Below are positions 36,601 to 44,366 of a stretch of 64,000 nt of DNA, piece after piece. Origin of the DNA: Planctomycetota bacterium (GTDB lineage Bacteria > Planctomycetota > Planctomycetia > Planctomycetales > Planctomycetaceae); contig QQVO01000055.1 of NCBI GenBank assembly GCA_003388505.1, positions 1-64,000 on the forward strand, written 5' to 3'. Position 1 is the first letter of the stretch; each line of letters opens with the position of its first letter. The notes beneath the pieces are model-generated. The model saw only the letters and a list, made by a program, of their open reading frames with translations, did no database searches and had not been told where the DNA came from. A program made the translations under genes and the position numbers.

Positions 36601-37068
36601 GAGGACACGGCGGATTTCGGCGAACTCGACGAGGCCGATCTGCTCGATCCGACGTCCGACGGCTGCTTCGTCCAGGGACTTTGCGTCGACGAGGGATTCG
36701 AGTTCCACGTGGATCCGGGCGTGGAACAGCAACCTCCAGTAATCGTGCAGCAGGCGCGCTGTGTAGCCCGGCGGCAGGATTTCGTCTTCGTGCTCGGGTC
36801 GGGGGAGCAGGATGACGTAGGGAGGCAGGTCGGCGGCGGGGGCGAGATCGAGTTCGGGCCGGTCGGCGATGACGAGCAGCCGTTCCCGCTTGATCGTATA
36901 CACGTCGGCATGGGGCATCTGAAAGCCGATGCCCGAAAGGCGGCGGTCCTGTTTGATGACGCGTCTGAGGATGCGGGGTTCGATGAACAGCGCGGCGGGG
37001 ACGGCGGCGCGAACGGTTCGTTCGACGTCGGCCAGCGTCATGCCTGGTGCGTGTTCGGGAGCGACCAT
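33640..37068 (-). CDS. very large membrane protein of unknown function
   Basis: 1,142 residues, ATG start. The first ~530 residues are soluble and helical, Arg/Glu/Leu-rich, with TMQ-like TIKRERLLVIADRPE early on. Hydrophobic segments appear near residues 549, 605-625 (FLASVLIVGVLLLLIM), 686, ~710, ~793 and 825-870 (several in sequence). A polar C-terminal domain of ~230 residues follows (VRLSVERFVNRTLCQTLSL, then EIEVDNGQFSAGPLSLTF). No enzyme motif was recognised. It seems to be a phylum-restricted family. Transcribed ahead of the Ldh2-like gene, 126 bp apart. Confidence 0.6.
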   Translation of the reverse strand: MVAPEHAPGMTLADVERTVRAAVPAALFIEPRILRRVIKQDRRLSGIGFQMPHADVYTIKRERLLVIADRPELDLAPAADLPPYVILLPRPEHEDEILPPGYTARLLHDYWRLLFHARIHVELESLVDAKSLDEAAVGRRIEQIGLVEFAEIRRVLTQDDLLAPQHSQIDAYVEFTAVALELLQFAPEQRPLFFPAVRDWNRVDQLLSADVDQAQLFRTTQPDGASPKAPHSDAAALKSVEAGTTEQPAEAVPARRYAKLIQKAEKAASVGNNVKAAMLRMVAARIGDPQQQETTRDSAAAELHELAERLQRVYDLTDEETDRWARALTALLEPAAGGYRRTEARLLYDLQKACLAHERGFFRFAWRSWFQSRGRIPLRRPLPILQQVLITKALRTAARRVSTIRLAAEDRRQLELLLDDVVSRSQRAMRDDVRPRIVAVFDDVGLVPDNTPEEITRRKLIEELLDRVEERGFLNMGDVRDALSQNDLKLPDLSGVVELVSGDKLLRADRKLGIALEGVYRPGAIYLRMTQRLSSLAFGVPTGRFLVQYVVLPFGGAYLGLEAIRHVVGGIVGAEAASRGSGQPPPADPLAETSPTALNWPFLASVLIVGVLLLLIMHRPKFRAWLGRTLLKLWRFLRKLVVDLPAEILRKPWVRRVLDSQTFAVFRNYIVRPAVVSLIAAGVAWWLGAPWSRDFAVQFFLAANLFLNSPIGRFFEEWLTDVLVRAWHELRIRVLAAAFHWIMDVFHLLLEWVERFLYIVDEWLRFRPGDSRAFVGAKLVLGTIWAMVAYVIRFCMTLLVEPQVNPIKHFPVVTVSHKILIPFTPHLITLLVPLVGGIAAPTLATTTILLLPGVFGFLVWELKGNWRLYEANRSESLAPAPMGRYGETMTALLRPGIHSGTLPKLFSKLRRALNNARHDEHDRAARKQLAAIDGVRLSVERFVNRTLCQTLSLCEFTRGNPMRVEQVATATNRIEIEVDNGQFSAGPLSLTFEDNSGWLVATVRNPGWLAEVDPDSRERVNTALAGFYKRAGVDLVRENFQERFPRPELQTRFQEDGALVFTGENPRRGAVYKLRTSARMLAPLLQPEARPGDWPVVEREALVFADCPITWDEWVRAWTPAAPSDVSPEVEQFPHVMAPSGA

Positions 37069-37236
37069 CGATGCCTGCAGCGGGATCGGTGCGGTGGCGG
37101 GTGAATTGGCGAGCGCCCGGCTATTCTAGCGAATTGCCCCTCCGTCGACGCTGCGGACGGGCCGGCGTTCGTGGAGAATCGGGCAGATCGCCCGGATGCG
37201 TTGGAACGTTGGGCCGCCTCGGTTAGGATGCCCCGC

Positions 37237-37572
37237 ATGTCGAACGAGCAGACCTACGACCCGGTGTATTTGCATACGCGGCGGGAGGCCATTGTCATTA
37301 TCGGGCTGTGGCTGTTCGCCCTGTTGTGGACCGTGCCGTATTGCTACTTCAACGGTTTCCACACGGTCTCCGACGGTGGGGAGATCGAAACGATGTGGGG
37401 GATTCCGAGTTGGGTCTTCTGGGGGATCGCCGTTCCGTGGCTGGTGTGCGACGTCATTGCCATTGGATTGTGCCTGTTCTTTATCAAGCAGGACGATCTG
37501 GGGGAGGCGCATGAAGGGGCCGACATCGCCGAGGATCAGCAGCGGCTGCATCAGGCGGAGGGCCGGGGATGA
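37237..37572 (+). CDS. YhdT/DUF997-like small symporter subunit
   Basis: 111 residues from ATG 37237 (AGGAT 7 nt upstream; ATG 37228 is an alternative). Two helices: EAIVIIGLWLFALLWTVPYC and WVFWGIAVPWLVCDVIAIGL. YDPVYLHTRREA is the typical N-terminus of planctomycete YhdT-like proteins. Its stop overlaps the symporter start (ATGA at 37569-37572), indicating translational coupling. In E. coli YhdT is encoded next to the pantothenate symporter PanF. It is probably a helper subunit of the transporter downstream. Confidence 0.75.
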   Translation: MSNEQTYDPVYLHTRREAIVIIGLWLFALLWTVPYCYFNGFHTVSDGGEIETMWGIPSWVFWGIAVPWLVCDVIAIGLCLFFIKQDDLGEAHEGADIAEDQQRLHQAEGRG

Positions 37573-39710
37573 ACTCGTTAAGGTCCGTTGTCCCGATTCT
37601 GGCGGCTGAGGAATCGACGGCCGCACTGGTTACGTTCGTCGTCTACACGCTGGGCGTGTTCGCCCTGGCGGCGATGGCCAACCGGCTGCTGAAACAGAAG
37701 AGCTTTCTGAGCGAGTACTTTCTCGGCAGCCGCGGACTCGGCATGTGGGCTTTCGCGCTCACCTTTGCAGCGACGAGCGCGTCGGGCGGGAGCTTTACCG
37801 GTTTCCCGGCGAAGATCTACACGCACGGCTGGATCCTGGCCTTGTGGATCGCGAGCTACATGGTCGTGCCGATCTGCACGATGGGGTTGATCGGCAAGCG
37901 CGTGAACCAGGTGGCCCGCATCTCCGGCGCGATCACGATGCCGGATGTGCTCAGGGACCGGTACGAGAGCCGCGGACTGGGTCTGCTGTCGACAATTCTG
38001 ATCGTGTTCTTCCTCGTGTGGAACCTGGTGGCGCAGTTCAAGGCGGGGAGCGAGATCCTGCGGACGCTGCTGGCGGACGTGGAACTGTTCGACGTCGCCA
38101 CGGCCTGGACCGGCGCTCAGATCTCGGGCTGGGAGTATTTTGACAAGGTGGAGCCGTCGTATCTGCTCTGCCTGATGGCGTTCGGCGTCTCCGTCATCGT
38201 GTATACGGCTTACGGCGGGTTTCACGCGGTGGTCTGGACCGACGTGATGCAGGGCGTCGTGATGGTGCTGGGCGTGGCGGTGATGTTGCCGCTCGCGCTG
38301 ATGCAGGTCGGCGGACTGGAGAAGGCGACACAGGAAATCGCGCGGATGCAGCCGCCGCGGATCGGTTACGCCAGTATGGGGTTGGAGGTTCCGGTCGCGT
38401 CGAGCCAGCGCCTCCGGGATGAGTGGTTTCTTGCGCCGGACGAGTCGGGAGAGCTGACACGGGTGTGTCGAGTCAGCCGGGACGTGACGTTTGAGCCGGG
38501 CGAACGGATTGTTGAGAACGTGCGATTCGTGGAACTGACGACGCCCGAGGAGGTTGAGCGTCAGATGGAAGCGCTGCGAACGCCGGCAGCCATCGCCCGG
38601 ATGCAGGCCGACCTGCGCGGGGTCGCAGAGAGCCAGCGCGCCTGGGAGAACGCGGAGGGTCCGGTCGAGGGGGAGATTGTCACGGACGCCCAACTGGACG
38701 CCTTGCCAATGGCGGTGTTGAATCATCCCGATGCGCCGGTGGTCCGGGTGACGGTCGACCTGGTGCGGGAGTATGCCTATGGCGCGGGAGAGACCGGGGG
38801 GTACGTGTCGGGTCCGGCGCCGGTTCCTCCGACGCTGCCGGCGACGGCGGATGGTCCGTTGCCGGACGAATCGGCGGCCTCCGTGGGCTTTCTTCCGCTG
38901 GGGGTGGCGATTTCGTTTTTCTTCATGTGGGCGATTTCGGGGAGCGGGCAGCCGCAGTACATGGTCCGGCTGATGGCGTTCAAAGACTCGCGGACGCTGA
39001 CCCGCGCCATTATGACGGTGACCGTGTACTACTCCTTGATTTACTTCCCGCTGGTGATCATCTTCGTTTGTGCGCGGGTGCTGATGCCGGGGATGGAGGG
39101 CAACGCCGACGCCATCATGCCGAGCATCGCCGTTCTGTTGACGAAGAACGTCGGCGCCGCGTGGTTGGGCGGCCTGCTGGTGGCCGCGCCGTTCGCCGCG
39201 GTGATGTCGACCGTGGACAGTTTTCTGCTCGTGATTTCGTCGGCGGTCGTGCGAGACATCTACCAGAGGAACATCAATCCCGACGCCTCGGAGCGGACGA
39301 TCAAGTGGATCAGTTACATCACGACGTTTTCGGTCGGCATGATCGCGCTCGTGGGAGCGATCAAGCCGCCCGAATTCCTGCAGGATATCATTGTCTACGT
39401 GGGCAGCGGTCTGGCGGCCTGTTTTCTGTTCCCGGTTATTGCGGGGCTCTACTGGAAGCGATCGAATCTCGCCGGGTGCGTGGCCGGCATGCTGGGGGGA
39501 TTCGCGGCGCATCTGTCGATGCATCTGATCGGCATGGCGGTGAACGGGCGGTTCGTGAACGCGTACCGGCTGTTCGGAATGGACCCGGTCGTGATCGGAC
39601 TGTTCGCGTCGCTGGTCTGCGTGCTCGTTGTCACGCCGATCACGCCCGCCCCCAATGAGACGCTCGTGCGACGCTACTTTTATCGTGAGAGCGGTCAAGG
39701 CTCTGTATAG
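37569..39710 (+). CDS. sodium:solute symporter (SSS family) with large loop insertion
   Basis: 713 residues, versus ~480-530 usual for the family. About 13 helices share the SSS core: SEYFLGSRGLGMWAFALTFA (49-68), SASGGSFTGFP (70-80), TAYGGFHAVVWTDVMQG (213-229), ISGSGQPQYMVRLMAF and AAPFAAVMSTVDSFLLVISS (Na+-site region). Between ~250 and 438 a hydrophilic insertion of ~190 residues interrupts the fold; it has no motif I know. The substrate is unknown, pantothenate or another small acid being possible. Coupled to the YhdT-like gene; GNAT and amidohydrolase genes follow. Confidence 0.88.
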   Translation: MNSLRSVVPILAAEESTAALVTFVVYTLGVFALAAMANRLLKQKSFLSEYFLGSRGLGMWAFALTFAATSASGGSFTGFPAKIYTHGWILALWIASYMVVPICTMGLIGKRVNQVARISGAITMPDVLRDRYESRGLGLLSTILIVFFLVWNLVAQFKAGSEILRTLLADVELFDVATAWTGAQISGWEYFDKVEPSYLLCLMAFGVSVIVYTAYGGFHAVVWTDVMQGVVMVLGVAVMLPLALMQVGGLEKATQEIARMQPPRIGYASMGLEVPVASSQRLRDEWFLAPDESGELTRVCRVSRDVTFEPGERIVENVRFVELTTPEEVERQMEALRTPAAIARMQADLRGVAESQRAWENAEGPVEGEIVTDAQLDALPMAVLNHPDAPVVRVTVDLVREYAYGAGETGGYVSGPAPVPPTLPATADGPLPDESAASVGFLPLGVAISFFFMWAISGSGQPQYMVRLMAFKDSRTLTRAIMTVTVYYSLIYFPLVIIFVCARVLMPGMEGNADAIMPSIAVLLTKNVGAAWLGGLLVAAPFAAVMSTVDSFLLVISSAVVRDIYQRNINPDASERTIKWISYITTFSVGMIALVGAIKPPEFLQDIIVYVGSGLAACFLFPVIAGLYWKRSNLAGCVAGMLGGFAAHLSMHLIGMAVNGRFVNAYRLFGMDPVVIGLFASLVCVLVVTPITPAPNETLVRRYFYRESGQGSV

Positions 39711-39733
39711 AGTTTGTGAGATCGAGAGGCGTC

Positions 39734-40492
39734 ATGGAACTTGAGAATCAGATTCTCGACCTGTCCGGATTCACGAACTATCCCATTCGGCTGCTGCGCG
39801 ACTACATCGCGCTGATGTTTGAGTCGAGCCCGATCAAGGTCCGTTCGCTGAAGCCCGAGGATTTTGAGGACGCCAAGCGGGTCGAGGCTGAAGCCTGGGG
39901 CGATCAGTACATCCAGTTTGATCGGGATCAGTTCGAGGAACGGATCGAGAAGTTCCCTTTGGGGAATATCTGCGCCATCAAGGAGGGCCGCATGGTGGGC
40001 CTGATCAACATGCAGCGCGTGCATTATGATTGGGACAATCCCTGGCCGACCTGGTACGAGGCGACCAACAACGGCCGGCTGCGGCACGACCCGGACGGCG
40101 AGTACCTGTACGGCGTCAATCTGTCGATCGCCCAGAACGAATTGCTCTCCGGCGCGGGGAACCTGATCATGCTGCGGATCGGGCTGCTGATGATGGAACT
40201 GGGGCTGCGGGGCATCATCCTGGGAGTGCGGCCGCTGCGGTACCACCGGTTCGCCGACAAGATGTCATTTGACGAGTATCTGTACGACAAGCGGGGGAAG
40301 ATTCGCGATCCGGAACTCGGGATGTACTGCCGGATGGGATTCGAGATCCGTAAGGCGCTGCCGGAGTATTTCGAGGATCCGGAGAGCGTGAATTACGGAG
40401 TGCTGCTGTTCTCGGAAAACCCTCACTTCGATCCGAACAAACCGGTCGTGGAGACTCCTGTGGGAACACGGGAGTTGGCGGTCGTGAGCTGA
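39734..40492 (+). CDS. GNAT-family N-acetyltransferase-like protein
   Basis: 252 residues from ATG 39734 (GAGAGG 5 nt upstream; an ATG at 39716 is in frame but lacks a site). KVRSLKPEDFEDAKRVEAEA opens the GNAT fold, GNICAIKEGRMVGLINM is the central strand pair, and residues ~130-185 (NELLSGAGNLIMLRIG; LGVRPLRYHRF) stand where the acetyl-CoA pyrophosphate loop would be, although the R/Q-x-x-G-x-G/A motif is not perfect. The last third is atypical. Probably in one transcript with symporter and amidohydrolase genes. Confidence 0.6.
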   Translation: MELENQILDLSGFTNYPIRLLRDYIALMFESSPIKVRSLKPEDFEDAKRVEAEAWGDQYIQFDRDQFEERIEKFPLGNICAIKEGRMVGLINMQRVHYDWDNPWPTWYEATNNGRLRHDPDGEYLYGVNLSIAQNELLSGAGNLIMLRIGLLMMELGLRGIILGVRPLRYHRFADKMSFDEYLYDKRGKIRDPELGMYCRMGFEIRKALPEYFEDPESVNYGVLLFSENPHFDPNKPVVETPVGTRELAVVS

Positions 40493-40573
40493 GACGACGC
40501 CGGGCCGGACGGAATGAGTGGGTCTTTCGACCCAGCGCAGAAACCGCTACGAATTGGATGAACCGGAAACACG

Positions 40574-41962
40574 ATGGCCGTTGACTGTCTGTTCAAACAC
40601 GCTCACCTGTTCACGCTGGCCGGAGAGGGCGTGGGCTACATTCCCGACGGCGCCGTTGCCGTGACGGGGAATCGGATTATTGCGGTGGGCGACACGAATC
40701 AGGTTCTCGCGGATCTGGCGGCTGCCGGGAACGGCGTGATCAAGCAGGAAATCGACGCGACGCATCAGGCGCTGTTGCCGGGGCTGATCGACGCGCACAT
40801 CCACACACAACTGGGACTGCTCCGCGGCGTCGCCCAGGACATGCACGACTGGATGATGCAGGGCGTGCTCCCGTATATGCTCGAGTTGAAGCCCCGGTGG
40901 CAGATTTTGTCGAGCCAGTTGACCGTGATGGAGGCGCTGCGGGCGGGGACGACGACGTTCGGCGATTTTCTCGTATTCCCCGACCCGGCGCTGATGGAGT
41001 TCTACCTGTCGAGCGGCATTCGCGTGCGCCCGATTCTGCCGGTGTTCGAGATCGGTCCGGAACTGCTTGCCGGAGGCAAGCTGTATCAACTCGACGATCA
41101 CATGGGACAGGCTTCGTACAACGAAGCGCTGCGGCTGTATGCAGAGTACCACGGCGCGGCTGACGGACGGATCCAGTGCATGATGGGTCCGTTTGCTCCG
41201 GACTTCATCAGTGAGAAAACGCTGGTCAAATGCAAGGACGCCGCCGCCGCGAAGGGGCTGCCGATCCAGATGCACACGGCCCAGGGGGACCGCGAAACAG
41301 AACAGATGGAAATGCGGTACAAGAAGCGGACGATTCCGTATCTCGATGAGCACGAGTATCTCGATCCGGAGTTCACCGCCGTGCACATGACGATGGCGAA
41401 CAACGACGAGGTGCATCAGGTCGCCGAGGCGGGCTCGAAGCTGGTGGTGTGCAACGGGTCGATCGGTCTGATCGACGGGATGATTCCGCCGGCGATTCCG
41501 TTTCAGGAGGCGGGCGGCACGGTCGGACTCGGATCGGACCAGGCGGCGGGCAACAACAACTGCAACGTGTTCAACGAGATGAAACTGACCGCGTTCTTCG
41601 GGAAGATGCGGAACCAGGATCCGACCGCGATGCCGGCCGATCGCGCGTTGCGGATGGCGACGATCGACGGGGCGAAGGCATTGGGACTCGAGGATGAGAT
41701 CGGATCCCTCGAAGTCGGCAAGAAGGCCGATCTGATTCTGGTGGATACCCGGCATCCGACGCTGCAGCCTGTGATCGAAGCTCCGTTCAACCTGACGGCC
41801 AACCTGGTCTACGCGGCGCGTGGCAACGAGGTGTCGTTCGTGATGATTGACGGCCGGGTCGTCTTTGACGACGGAAAACTGCAGACAATGGACGAGGACG
41901 CCGTGATTCAGGAGATCCGTGAAACGGTTCCGAGTCGGCGGAAGAAGGTGGGTTTCATGTAG
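40574..41962 (+). CDS. amidohydrolase (TRZ/ATZ chlorohydrolase - deaminase type)
   Basis: 462 residues. Metal-binding residues of the amidohydrolase superfamily: DAHIH (His75, His77), QMHTAQG (His234), AVHMTMANNDE (His271) and GLGSDQAAGNN (Asp322), the last typical of SAH/MTA/guanine-type deaminases and s-triazine hydrolases. The N-terminal beta-sandwich and the C-terminal IDGRVVFDDGKL strand complete the fold. It likely deaminates a purine or pyrimidine-like compound; a preceding transporter and GNAT suggest uptake and modification of one substrate. The stop TAG is part of a palindrome shared with another gene end (55812). Confidence 0.85.
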   Translation: MAVDCLFKHAHLFTLAGEGVGYIPDGAVAVTGNRIIAVGDTNQVLADLAAAGNGVIKQEIDATHQALLPGLIDAHIHTQLGLLRGVAQDMHDWMMQGVLPYMLELKPRWQILSSQLTVMEALRAGTTTFGDFLVFPDPALMEFYLSSGIRVRPILPVFEIGPELLAGGKLYQLDDHMGQASYNEALRLYAEYHGAADGRIQCMMGPFAPDFISEKTLVKCKDAAAAKGLPIQMHTAQGDRETEQMEMRYKKRTIPYLDEHEYLDPEFTAVHMTMANNDEVHQVAEAGSKLVVCNGSIGLIDGMIPPAIPFQEAGGTVGLGSDQAAGNNNCNVFNEMKLTAFFGKMRNQDPTAMPADRALRMATIDGAKALGLEDEIGSLEVGKKADLILVDTRHPTLQPVIEAPFNLTANLVYAARGNEVSFVMIDGRVVFDDGKLQTMDEDAVIQEIRETVPSRRKKVGFM

Positions 41963-41976
41963 AGCAAATTGCTCTA
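41960..41976. repeat. 17-bp palindrome at the stop codon, copy 1
   Basis: TAGAGCAAATTGCTCTA, 8-bp perfect arms with one central base; the first three bases are the stop of the amidohydrolase gene. The identical sequence overlaps the stop at 55812. Downstream at ~42092-42165 a sequence resembles that after copy 2. Confidence 0.85.
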
Positions 41977-42590
41977 GCGAGGCAGTGCCTCAGACCATCC
42001 GAGCTGCCGCTCGAAAGCAGGAACCCGCTCCCGTTGGTCGCTGAAATTTGACTCGACTGCAACGACTTCCGGGAGAAAAGTAACCTAACAAGTGTCCGCG
42101 TCGCGCGGTTGTCAGACGGTAGAACCCGAGATTCCACGAGGCAGGACGTCAACACTCATTCGCGAGGCGTCGCAGCCGCTTTCGAATGAATCGCGGCGGA
42201 ACGATCGGTGCATCCGATTCAATCGCACCCGGGGGGCGGCGTCGCGGGGGGCGAAGAAACCGTTACAAGTGAAAATGTCGTGCCGCCTGCAGGCTGTGAT
42301 CGCACAGACCGGGCTGCGCACGTGATTGGCCGCAATTCCACGCCTCAACAGGACGATGCAACTCACGCGGCGTCCGCCAGATTCGGCGTAAATCGGCGGC
42401 GGGCGTCCATTGATCCGGTGCGGGCCGATCAGGATACTGGAACTGCCGACCGACCGTGGTTGCTGTCTGCCAGCGTCGCTGATGGTTCGCAGCGGCGAAG
42501 GACGCGAAGGGAGGCCGCTTTGTTGGAAGGCCGTTCGCCTCAGCTGCGGGCGGGGACACCGATATCAGTCAACAGGGCGCGATCGCCCGA
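41977..42590. other. long intergenic region with repeat tail
   Basis: About 610 bp with no supported gene. From about 42092 to 42165 it is roughly 70% identical by eye to 55833-55906 (shared GTGTCCGCGTCG, then a CAACACT block), suggesting a dispersed element. The promoter of the ACP/ketosynthase operon should be in the right half; none assigned. Confidence 0.45.
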
Positions 42591-43031
42591 ATGCGGGACG
42601 AGATTGTTGTGAACGCAGAAATACCGACACGGGACGAAGTTTTTGCCGGCGTCCAGGAATGCCTCGTGGAATCCCTGGCGGTCGATCCGGACGAAGTCAG
42701 CGAGGACTCGCTGCTGGTCGAGGATCTGGGTCTGGCGTCGATCGACATGCTGGATCTGCTGTTCGGATTGAACACGACGTTCGGGACGTACATTCGTCCG
42801 CAGGAAGTGCAATCGCACCTGCTGGGCGGCATGAGCGAAGACGAATTCCTCAAGGCAGACCGCACCGTCAGCGAGAAGGGCTACGAGCGGATCGCCGAAC
42901 TGGTGCCCGATTTCGACCGGAGCAAGCTGGAAGAGGATCTGACGGACGGCGACCTGTTTCAGTTCTTCCGGGTTCGCCACGTGGTCGACCTTGTGCTGGA
43001 CAAAATGGCGGAGAAGGCGGAAAACGCATGA
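42591..43031 (+). CDS. acyl carrier protein, extended
   Basis: 146 residues, roughly twice a normal ACP. The carrier domain covers ~15-85; the phosphopantetheine site is Ser50 in VEDLGLASIDMLDLLF. The last ~60 residues are an added helical extension of unknown role. ATG at 42591 is used; a GTG at 42609 could be the real start. The stop overlaps the ketosynthase ATG (ATGA, 43028-43031), so the two are translationally coupled. No other ACP is in the window, so this one is probably dedicated to the neighbouring synthases. Confidence 0.82.
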   Translation: MRDEIVVNAEIPTRDEVFAGVQECLVESLAVDPDEVSEDSLLVEDLGLASIDMLDLLFGLNTTFGTYIRPQEVQSHLLGGMSEDEFLKADRTVSEKGYERIAELVPDFDRSKLEEDLTDGDLFQFFRVRHVVDLVLDKMAEKAENA

Positions 43032-44305
43032 CGGCCCGCAAAGCGCGGCGGGTTGTCGTCACCGGGATGAGTGCCGTCAGCCCGCCGGGAAACGATCTGG
43101 CGAGCACGTGGGCCTCTGTCAAAGCGGGCGCCAGCGGCGTGCGCAGCGTGCAGAGTTTCGACGCGACGGACTGGCCGGTTCAGATCGCGGGCGAAGTCCG
43201 GGATTTTCGCGTCGATCCGTTTCTGGATGAGTCGCAGCGGTCGCTGGGGGAAATCCTGCCACGCAACGTGCAGATGGGCGTGGCAGCGACTGCGATGGCC
43301 GCAGAAGACGCAGGGTTGCAGCCGGAGAGCATTCCGCCCGAGCGTCTGGGCATTTCGGTGGGGGCGTACACGACGTGCATCAACCTCCGGCAGGCGGCCG
43401 GCTGGCGAACGTTGATGGTGGATCACGCCCCGCCGCGCTACCCGGACGACGAAAAGCGAATCGATCTGCGGCTCCCCCAGGTGAGCATCGTCGAAGCCCT
43501 CGGGGATCGCTGGCGCGCCGGGGGACCGAACTACGTGGTGAGCACCGCGTGCGCCGCGGGGACGCAGGCGCTCGGTTCGGCCGTCCGGGCGATTGAGGAC
43601 GGGCGGGCCGATGTGATGATTTCCGGCGGCTTCGACAACATGGTCGAGGAAGTGGTGTTGCTGAGCTTCTCGCTGCTGGGTGTGATGTCGCAACGGAATG
43701 ACGAGCCGGAGCGGGCGAGCCGGCCCTTCGACCGCCAACGCGACGGATTCGTCATCAGCGAAGGGGCCGCGATTCTCATTCTCGAAGAATTGAAACATGC
43801 GCAGCAGCGGGGAGCGCGAATCTATGCGGAATTGACGGGATACGGGGCCAGCATGACGACGGAGCACATCACCGATGCGGCGACGGACGGCGGCGCCCCG
43901 GCGGCGGCGATTTCGCTGGCGCTGCAGGACGCGGGCATGGAGCCGGAACAGATTCAGTACGTCAATGCGCACGGCACGTCGACTCGCGGCAACGACAAGA
44001 GCGAAACGATGGCGATTCGAAAGGCGTTTGGAGAACACGCCGATCGACTGGCGGTGAGTTCGACGAAGTCGATGACGGGCCACCTGATCCACGCGGCCGG
44101 CGCGTTGGAAGCGGTGTTCTGCGTGATGGCAATTCACGACAACGTGGCGCCGCCGACGATCAATTACGAGCATCCGGATCCCGGTTGCGATCTTGACTAT
44201 GTGCCGAACGAGGCGCGGGAGATGCCGATCGACGCGGCGCTTTCCAACTCGTTCGCGTTCGGCGGGAACAACGGGGCTGTGGTGTTTCGACGACTGCAGG
44301 AGTAG
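43028..44305 (+). CDS. beta-ketoacyl-ACP synthase II-type (KS-alpha), catalytic
   Basis: 425 residues from ATG 43028. The full FabF triad is present: Cys175 in VSTACAAG, His315 in NAHGTST and His352 in MTGHLIHAAG. FVTG-like opening VVVTGMSAVSP and SNSFAFGGNNGAVVF near the end agree with FabF and type II PKS KS-alpha. It would condense malonyl-ACP or a relative with an acyl primer, with the adjacent ACP as carrier. Starts inside the ACP stop codon. A second, incomplete ketosynthase follows after 61 bp. Confidence 0.92.
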   Translation: MTARKARRVVVTGMSAVSPPGNDLASTWASVKAGASGVRSVQSFDATDWPVQIAGEVRDFRVDPFLDESQRSLGEILPRNVQMGVAATAMAAEDAGLQPESIPPERLGISVGAYTTCINLRQAAGWRTLMVDHAPPRYPDDEKRIDLRLPQVSIVEALGDRWRAGGPNYVVSTACAAGTQALGSAVRAIEDGRADVMISGGFDNMVEEVVLLSFSLLGVMSQRNDEPERASRPFDRQRDGFVISEGAAILILEELKHAQQRGARIYAELTGYGASMTTEHITDAATDGGAPAAAISLALQDAGMEPEQIQYVNAHGTSTRGNDKSETMAIRKAFGEHADRLAVSSTKSMTGHLIHAAGALEAVFCVMAIHDNVAPPTINYEHPDPGCDLDYVPNEAREMPIDAALSNSFAFGGNNGAVVFRRLQE

Positions 44306-44366
44306 ATGAGTGCGACAGCGGACGACCCGGCGCGGGTTGCTTCCGGAGAGAATGACAAGCTGACCG

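Noticed and set aside
35371-37104. 577-codon plus-strand open frame opposite the giant membrane gene
   Set aside because: Gly/Glu/Asp-rich antisense shadow with no recognisable domain.
37578-39698. 706-codon minus-strand open frame opposite the symporter gene
   Set aside because: His/Arg/Gln-rich shadow; SSS motifs and membrane helices prove the plus-strand gene.
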